From contig JALECJ010000001.1 of NCBI GenBank assembly GCA_023515745.1, forward strand, positions 248,001 to 312,000: DNA of 64,000 nucleotides, in the 5' to 3' direction. The DNA is from Amoeboaphelidium protococcarum (lineage: Eukaryota; Aphelidiomycota; Aphelidea). Below, one piece after another: positions 57,885 to 64,000 of this stretch. The notes below the pieces were generated by a model, which saw only the letters and a list, made by a program, of their open reading frames with translations, was not told the DNA's origin and ran no database searches. The translations under genes and the position numbers were made by a program. Every line of letters begins with the position of its first letter. Within the stretch, counting starts at the first letter, position 1.

Positions 57885-59597
57885 ATGTTAAAGTCGTGCA
57901 GTTTACTTAGAACTGGACAACACTCTCAATCGCTGTGGGTGAGGCCAGCTGTATACTTTAATATCAGTAATCCCCTAATTGTTAAAAGATGTGTATCCAG
58001 TGGTAAGGATAGAAGTATCGTGTCTGATTTCTCAAAGGTGGACACTAATAAGACAACGTTTGCCATCAAGTCTCCTGAGGATCGTGTGGTGCCTCCAGAG
58101 TCTAAGGAGCGAAAGTATGTCTGGAACGTGGATAAGGACAATATTCACTTCAGATTTCAAAACTTGAAGAGAGCCGAGCTGACCAGATTATTTGATCTGT
58201 TGGACTAGAAGGGATTGATCAATAGACATTTGCCTGATGAGATGAGCGGACCTGAGGCTGGACGTGCGGTTAGTGGTTCCTTTGGTAGCGATGCAGTTGA
58301 AGGAGAGTCTGGTGTGGATATGCAGCCTCATAACTATTTTCAGCGATTGGATTCTGAAGATTTGATCCAACTGTGGCCGTATGTCCTTCAGATCAAAGCT
58401 GAAGTGGCAGACAAGGCTGAGGAAGCGTCTAATTTGAAGCATTATATCCTCAACTTTGGTCCTTAGCATCCGGCTGCGCATGGTGTATTGCGTCTGATTC
58501 TAGAGCTGAGTGGTGAGATTGTCATTAGAGCTGATCCTCACGTTGGTCTACTGCATAGAGGCACTGAGAAGTTGATCGAGTACAAGACGTACCTGCAGGC
58601 ATTGCCGTACTTTGACCGTCTCGATTATGTCAGTATGATGGTCAATGAGCAGTGCTTCAGTCTTGCTGTGGAGAAGCTGCTTAACATTGATGTGCCGGAT
58701 AGAGCAAAGTATATCAGAACCCTGTTCGCCGAGATTACGCGTGTTGGTAATCATATTATGGCTGTGACTACACATGCACTTGATATCGGTGCTTTTACTC
58801 CGTTCCTATGGATGTTTGAGGAGCGTGAAAAGTTGATGGAATTTTATGAGCGTGTCAGTGGAGCTAGAATGCATGCAGCATACGTGCGTCCCGGTGGTGT
58901 TGCCCAGGATCTGCCTCTTGGTCTGTTGGATGATATCTACACTTGGTGTACTCAGTTTAGCAGTAGAGTTGATGAAGTTGAGGAGCTGCTTACGGCTAAT
59001 CCCATCTGGCGAAGCAGATTGATCGGTATTGCGCCATTTAATACAGAGATGGCCCTGGATTGGGGATTTAGTGGTCCGATGCTTCGTAGTACTGGTCTTG
59101 CTTGGGATCTGAGGAAAGTGTAGCCATATGATGCGTATGGTGATATGGAGTTTGATGTTCCTGTTGGAAAGAACGGTGACAGTTATGACAGATACTTGAT
59201 CAGAGTGGAGGAGATGCGTTAGTCTTTGCGCATTATCAAGCAGTGTCTGGATAAGATGCCTTCAGGTCCAGTCAAGGTGGAAGACATGAAAATCTCGCCA
59301 CCACCAAGAAGTTATATGAAGGAGAGTATGGAGGGATTGATCCACCACTTCAAGCTGTACTCTGAGGGATTCAGTGTGCCTGCTGGAGAGACTTACACTG
59401 CTGTTGAGGCTCCTAAAGGTGAATTTGGTGTCTATCTGATTAGTGATGGTAGCAGTAAGCCGTACAGGTGCAAGATTAGAGCACCTGGATTTGCTCACCT
59501 ATCTGCCGCTGACTGGATGTGCAGATATCATTAGATTGCAGACGTTGTCGCCATCATTGGTACTATGGACGTGGTATTTGGTGAGATTGACAGATGA
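57885..59597 (+). CDS. NDUFS2: NDUFS2, complex I 49-kDa subunit (Nad7)
   Basis: Core subunit of mitochondrial complex I at the ubiquinone site. Landmarks: [14 protein letters not shown] with the Gln as TAG (58464), [67 protein letters not shown], the [12 protein letters not shown] motif and a C-terminal [17 protein letters not shown]. The first 30-40 residues look like a mitochondrial presequence. The protein is long (570 residues) because ~190 residues precede FGPQH; residues ~90-180 look like an insertion not seen in animal NDUFS2. Unlike in ciliates, where nad7 is usually mitochondrial, this copy is nuclear. TGA 59595-59597. Confidence 0.97.
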
Positions 59598-59714
59598 TTT
59601 ATGTAATTTGAAAGATTATATAATTATTTGATATCCATTTACTCGTTGGCTTTATTATAGTTAGTTATACATTTAATCATTAGGACATTACGTTAAATTA
59701 TGATAATAAATCAC
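59598..59714. other. Convergent intergenic region
   Basis: 117-bp AT-rich spacer between the NDUFS2 and OTU1 stop codons. Confidence 0.45.
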
Positions 59715-60656
59715 TCAGTATTCTACAAAGTTAACGTGACCAGTCGATTAGGCGTGAGATTGAGCATCAGATTCACCAACCAATGCTTTACCACAATTAC
59801 CACACTTTAAGGTGAACGTTCGCGTGTTGGTGTACCTTCTACCTTTACGCTCCTCCTCAGCAACTTTGATAGCCTCAACTAGTAATGCATCATCCTGAGC
59901 GGGGAATATAGTGACATCCAGCTGCTCATTCCCCGGCCAACCTTGCGCAATTGCATCATAGTGGATACCGCTGTACAGGATAAAGACTCGCCGTTCATAC
60001 CCAGAATCTTCCCCAAATCGGTATGGAACACCAGTCTCCACATCTATAGACACAATTTCAGTCTGGAAGTGCTTTGCAAATATTGACAATTCAATAGCAC
60101 CACCCCAGCATTATGGATCCATTATTCTACTAATATACGCCATTGGATCCATACCTAGAAAGGTGGAGTTGTAGATTTGCGGATGATCAAGTACAGTATT
60201 AGCAATCAACTGTCTCAACTATGACGCCTGCGATTTATCTTTATTCAATAGTACGTAGCCAATAGAGTTGAACAGGCAAGAGTTATCATCAGCGATTGGT
60301 CTAATTCTGAGTTTATGACTTTCAGAGCTCTTGCTTACACCACCAGCACCACCAATACTACTACCAACACCACTCAAAGTCTGCCCGCCAGATGACTGCG
60401 GAGTAGCATTACTGGTCGAATTAGACTTTCGCTCGAGTATCAAAGAGTCTCCAGATTTAATAACACCAGCAATACTTTAATCACCTTCTATTTAAATCTA
60501 AGTGAACGGAGGTACAGCCATCTTTATCTTTTACTCTTCAACGGGAACACCAAATTTCTGTAACAGCTCCTACCCCAACTCTGACATGGTAGACTACTGC
60601 GACAAACTCAAGATGACTTATTTCCCATTAGCATCCTTCACTCTCAATCTCATCAT
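59715..60656 (-). CDS. OTU1: OTU1/YOD1 deubiquitinase
   Basis: An OTU-family cysteine protease that works with p97/Cdc48 in ER-associated degradation. The 313-residue protein has the complete layout: N-terminal UBX-like domain (MRLRVKDANGKQVILSLS ... SGDSLILE), a Ser/Gly linker, OTU domain with catalytic Cys in IADDNSCLFNSIGY and His in YSGIHYDAIA, and a C-terminal C2H2 finger LKCGNCGKALVGESDA plus HAQSTGHVNFVEY. The Gln in HAQSTGH is TAA at 59748; with a standard code the zinc finger would be cut before its second His. Two adjacent ATGs at 60651-60656. TGA 59715-59717. Confidence 0.95.
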
Positions 60657-60990
60657 ATTAGCTATTAACAAATATATAAAAACTTGGTCAAACTACTTTA
60701 AAAATTAAATCTTCGGAACGGTATTAAAATTTGATTTAATGAACTTTGAAAGAGAGCGAAAGAGCTGAAAGAGAGTTCAAGACGCGTTAGAGCTGATCGA
60801 AAGTTTCGTAATAACAATGTTATAGTTGTACTTGAAAAGAAAAAATGAACTCAGCATTAAACTATAAAATTATGATGATAACATTATACAAATGGAAAGG
60901 GATAAACAACTTATGCACAAGTACATTTATGGACATAATCACAAAAACCAAGGTAAAAACACCACCACCGACGACAATCATAAAGACTTG
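60657..60990. other. Intergenic upstream of OTU1
   Basis: Holds the OTU1 promoter and the 3' flank of the next gene. Contains GAAAGAG repeats (60748-60776) and ACGCGT near 60784. Confidence 0.4.
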
Positions 60991-63021
60991 TCAAGAGCGC
61001 AGGTACGGCAATTCAGCTTTTACTTTTGGCGGAGGGAGGTAGCCACGTCTAAACTTGCCCAGAGGAATATAAGATTCAACATCACTTGTAAAGTAATTAA
61101 CAGAATCTGAGATATTCAAATGATTACTTCCATTGGACTGAGACTATGGCAAATGCTATTATTGCTGATGCTACTAGTTGTGTTCGCTTTATGAACTTAC
61201 ATTCTGAGGCTGGTCGTTCTGCAGCTAAGACTGCGACTAATGATGCTGATGATGATGACCAATACTTGAACCAGGAAGTATGCCTAAAGACTTTTCAATC
61301 TCTGTAAGATCAAATGGAAGACTGAGCGCTTTATAAACTTCCTCCAGAAGCATCTTATTTTCTGCTTCAGAGTGTCCGGGTTTCTTTGCCAATTCATCCT
61401 CACTGCCCAGGTGTGCTCCTTTGCGAATACCAGCAGACCGTTTCCGCCCGTCTTTACCAGTTCCAGCCGTGGATGATGATTAAGCAGTCGATTAGAAAGC
61501 ACTAGTTACTTTAAGAATATCGTGCACTTTCCTAAAGCTGCGATTGAAATTCAAACCGTCATCTGCAACATTAAGGAGCTGGTTATTAGTCTTACTGATA
61601 ACACCGTCGCCATCAGTGTCATCATCTTCATCTTCATCACCTTCAATATTACTCATAAATCTTCCACTAGCACCGCCAACGCCACCTTCCTCCTCAATAA
61701 AATCTTCGTCCGAGTCAACGAATAAATCATCAGAATCAGAGTCGGACGTGCCATTCTATGACTTTTGTTACTTTTTAGTCTACTTGCCCTTCTTTTACTA
61801 TTTAGAGCCACCATTCTTTTTACTTTTGCCACCACCATTATTACTGTTGTTACTATTGCCAAACCAGCTTTTGCCGGGCTGGAAAAGCACATTATTTTTT
61901 ATACTCTGACCAGTCAGCGACAAGTCTTTCTACTTATCCTGCGAAGATTATGACTGATTAGATGAACGTTTGACAAATGAAGCAACTCTAAAAATGGTAC
62001 TTATCTTTGTTGCACCAGGGTTATTACTACTGCCACCAGCATTGTAGCTGCCACCACTGTCCCGGAAGAGAATACTTGTGTCTTGCACAGACTACCTTCT
62101 CTATTAGTTGTCATATTTAGATGTTGGCGATTGCTACTGCTGTTACTATTCCTTAACGTACTACCCATTATCTTCACCTTTCAACTGCTCGGCCGAATCT
62201 TGGCTATCAGAATCCACTTCAATCGACAAAGCTTTATCGACGGCCACCTGAATAGATAAAGTAGATCGGTCTGTGGCTATAGTGTTCGATTAGCTCTAAA
62301 TTCTACTACTCTTGTTATCAATAGGAAAGTTGGACTTATTAGCAGATGTATTCGTGGATTTGATACCATCTTTGGAATTCTTCATCCTGAAATCTAGAAG
62401 ATTACTTATAAAATTACCAGCCACGGAGCTAACACTCTACTATCTATCTCTAGTCTTGATGTTATGTGTCTTAGTTGTAGCATTAGATCTAGACGTCGGC
62501 GCAGCATTACGTGCGTTATTCCCAGCACCAGAATCGTATTATTACTACTCATCAATGGAGAATAATTAAGATGAGCCACTGAGAATATTGGAACTAGTCG
62601 ATTTTACAAGAGGACTCCTCCGAGCTGAACCACTATCAAGAGATCCACTGATTACAGTTGCAGAAGGTACAGCATTGAGTTGTTGTTATTATTGTTACTG
62701 TTTCATACCGATATCATCATACGATTTACGTCTTGCAGTATTAGACGGTAACTCCGAGGGGAGCTACAAATGGACTTTGTCTTTCAACTCATCACTATTC
62801 TTACTACTACTACTTCTACTACTAAAATCCTCAGCACTAATACGATCAGATTTTTAATTCTAAGCAGACTTTTGAGTTGAAGACATTTCCGTATTAGACA
62901 ATGCACTCAGATGAGGCTCGGCAGTGACTTGTAGATTCGATGTCAGATTAACCTCGGAAATTACAGAATATTCAGTCTACTAGAGAGTCAGTAATTACAA
63001 TTACTTATCCTACTATTCCAT
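60991..63021 (-). CDS. Gln/Ser/Asn-rich protein of unknown function
   Basis: A 676-residue frame from ATG 63019-63021 to TGA 60991-60993, with Gln runs mostly written as TAA, TAG and CAG. Most of it is low-complexity Ser/Asn/Gln/Asp with basic stretches (KKGKQTKKQQKSQNG). Two parts look folded: residues ~490-600 (FNRSFRKVHDILKVT, NKMLLEEVYKALSLPFDLTEIEKSLGIL) and the last 25 residues (SYIPLGKFRRGYLPPPKVKAELPYLRS, quoted here in part: SYIPLGKFRRGYLPPP). No family is recognised. Composition suggests a nuclear or RNA-granule protein; this is only an inference. Confidence 0.6.
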
Positions 63022-63407
63022 CTTAATTATCGAGGGATTATAAGTAGATACTACTCACTATACAGAGAGAGTGCCAAATGAATAAAGACTCACTTCGCTT
63101 ATAATGAAACAGAAAGAAAGGCAAAGTCACTCAAGTCAGTTCAACTCAGCTTAACGAAGAAAAAGAATCCCAATCGAATTCGAAACGCGGAATGTTCCGA
63201 AATCTTCAACGCGAGCCTGAAACAGAAACTTTCGTCGTTATGTTTCAACCTTTACCGTACATAGAGGACTATCTAAAGCCAAAGATTATTAAGAGTAGAA
63301 TATGGTTTATGAACGGAGTTATACGCGCGTAGAAGAAAATAATTATCGCAACTAAACTTTTCTTGTAATAATTGAAAGTCAAAGCTGGAAAAAGTATGCA
63401 AAGCTTA
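63022..63407. promoter_or_regulatory. Intergenic with GAAAC/GTTTC words
   Basis: 386 bp upstream of the Gln-rich gene. It contains several GAAAC/GTTTC words (about 63105, 63183, 63218-63245) close together, including CCTGAAACAGAAAC. No gene is seen. Confidence 0.4.
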
Positions 63408-64000
63408 TCAAACTTTCATCTTGGATAGATAGTCAGCTTGTTCGCATGCCAGATACTCTTCAGTGACATCGAGCAGTGATTCCCGGGATACATCAAACTC
63501 TTCCAGACCATCTTTGAACATGTCCAGTTTTCGATATTATTCCAAAAATGCATTCCTCTTCCTCAGTCTATCATACTGATCGATAGTACTTTTGAAGAGT
63601 TGAGCGACGGAGGTGTGATTAGCCAGCATTAGACCACTTATACGGCCACCTTGAGTATCACCATCTTCAAGACACGGTGAACGTCTCGCCACATTAATCT
63701 ACATGGATGATGGCTTCCACGGTGCAAACTGCATCGTATTCTTCTCCTTCAACTTTAGAATAGCTTTATGAACATCTTTCGCGCCTACATCACCTTGAAC
63801 TATAGTCATTGCAGATAAATAGCAATTTAATGGCGTATTTTCTACTGAAATGACGCGACTTTTGGGTTACAACAGTCTTCTCATAATATCAGAAAGCCCA
63901 GCCTTCTTCATTAACGATTATCTGCTTCTATTCACAGCATTGGCAGAGTTCTCACTAGCCGCATTAACAGTACTACTGGTAGCATAATCGCGCAAATCAT
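63408..64000 (-). CDS. TUBG1: Gamma-tubulin, C-terminal part (5' partial at the window edge)
   Basis: Gamma-tubulin nucleates microtubules at spindle poles or basal bodies. The visible 196 residues match the C-terminal half: SDIMRRLLQPKSRVISVEN, CYLSAMTIVQGDVGAKDVHK, NTMQFAPWKPSSMQINVARR, RISGLMLANHTSVAQLFKST, YDRLRKRNAFLEQYRKLDMF and SRESLLDVTEEYLACEQADYL. Ahead of DIMRRLLQPK is a Ser/Asn/Ala-rich stretch where relatives have SVASVRKTTVLDV, partly diverged. Gln codons include TAA/TAG (LLQPK is followed by others). TGA 63408-63410. The 5' part lies beyond base 64000. Confidence 0.94.

Noticed and set aside
57885-59597. Ciliate origin based on the TAA/TAG = Gln code
   Set aside because: Ciliates usually keep nad7 in the mitochondrial genome, and several families here (Bud14-type SH3, DUF2293, NTF2-like) point to the fungal lineage. 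Not excluded formally.

Overview
The window is a gene-dense stretch of a eukaryotic nuclear genome that uses a reassigned genetic code: TAA and TAG are read as glutamine and TGA is the only stop. Without this code almost every gene looks broken; with it, about 30 long frames open up, and each of those whose 3' end lies in the window closes on TGA. Invariant glutamines fall on TAG or TAA in FGPQHPAAHG of NDUFS2 (58464), GYVFQMEI of DPM1 (28922) and HAQSTGH of OTU1 (59748). Introns are rare and mostly 53-62 nt (GTATGA, GTAAGC or GTAATT ... TAG); gene spacing can be as small as 2 bp. Nuclear NDUFS2, COQ4 and COQ5 imply aerobic, ubiquinone-using mitochondria. Families typical of fungi (a Bud14/Tea4-type SH3 with a PP1 docking motif, two DUF2293 proteins, an NTF2-like membrane family) suggest a fungus or a close fungal relative; this placement is inference.

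Layout: 1-10 kb holds the 3' part of an extensin-like surface protein with EF-hand loops, COQ4, a TRAPPC6/Trs33 subunit, a sterol O-acyltransferase, two tandem DUF2293 genes and a SIZ/PIAS SUMO ligase. 10-26.5 kb holds an intron-bearing coiled-coil gene, a small basic Alb1-like protein, a large SH3-RA polarity-type scaffold, a 1,896-residue ankyrin/coiled-coil protein and the ribosome-biogenesis GTPase BMS1. 27-34.5 kb is the accessory zone: a frameshifted PIF1-like helicase pseudogene, DPM1, METTL18, a small repeat coiled-coil protein, a Gln-rich possible peroxin, remnants of a segmental duplication and a PD-(D/E)XK nuclease-like protein. 34.7-45.5 kb holds the Yta7/ATAD2 AAA-bromodomain ATPase, an NTF2-like membrane protein, a two-domain glycosyltransferase and a GC-richer non-coding locus with a four-copy 20-nt repeat. 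45.6-54.2 kb holds a secreted carboxylesterase and two tandem receptor-like kinases. 54.7-64 kb holds RFC5, COQ5, a PPIL2-derived mini-protein, NDUFS2, OTU1/YOD1, a Gln/Ser/Asn-rich protein and the 3' part of gamma-tubulin.

Most genes are unrelated housekeeping genes, with no operon logic. Functional groupings are loose: ubiquinone synthesis and use (COQ4, COQ5, NDUFS2); secretory pathway and surface (TRAPPC6, DPM1, glycosyltransferase, receptor kinases, esterase, extensin-like protein); chromatin, replication and SUMO (Yta7, RFC5, SIZ). The most unusual items are the code itself, the PPIL2 relative that keeps both protein ends but has lost both catalytic domains, the paired receptor kinases whose kinase domains stop at the same point, and the reciprocal decay of a duplicated convergent gene pair around 31.4-34.8 kb.
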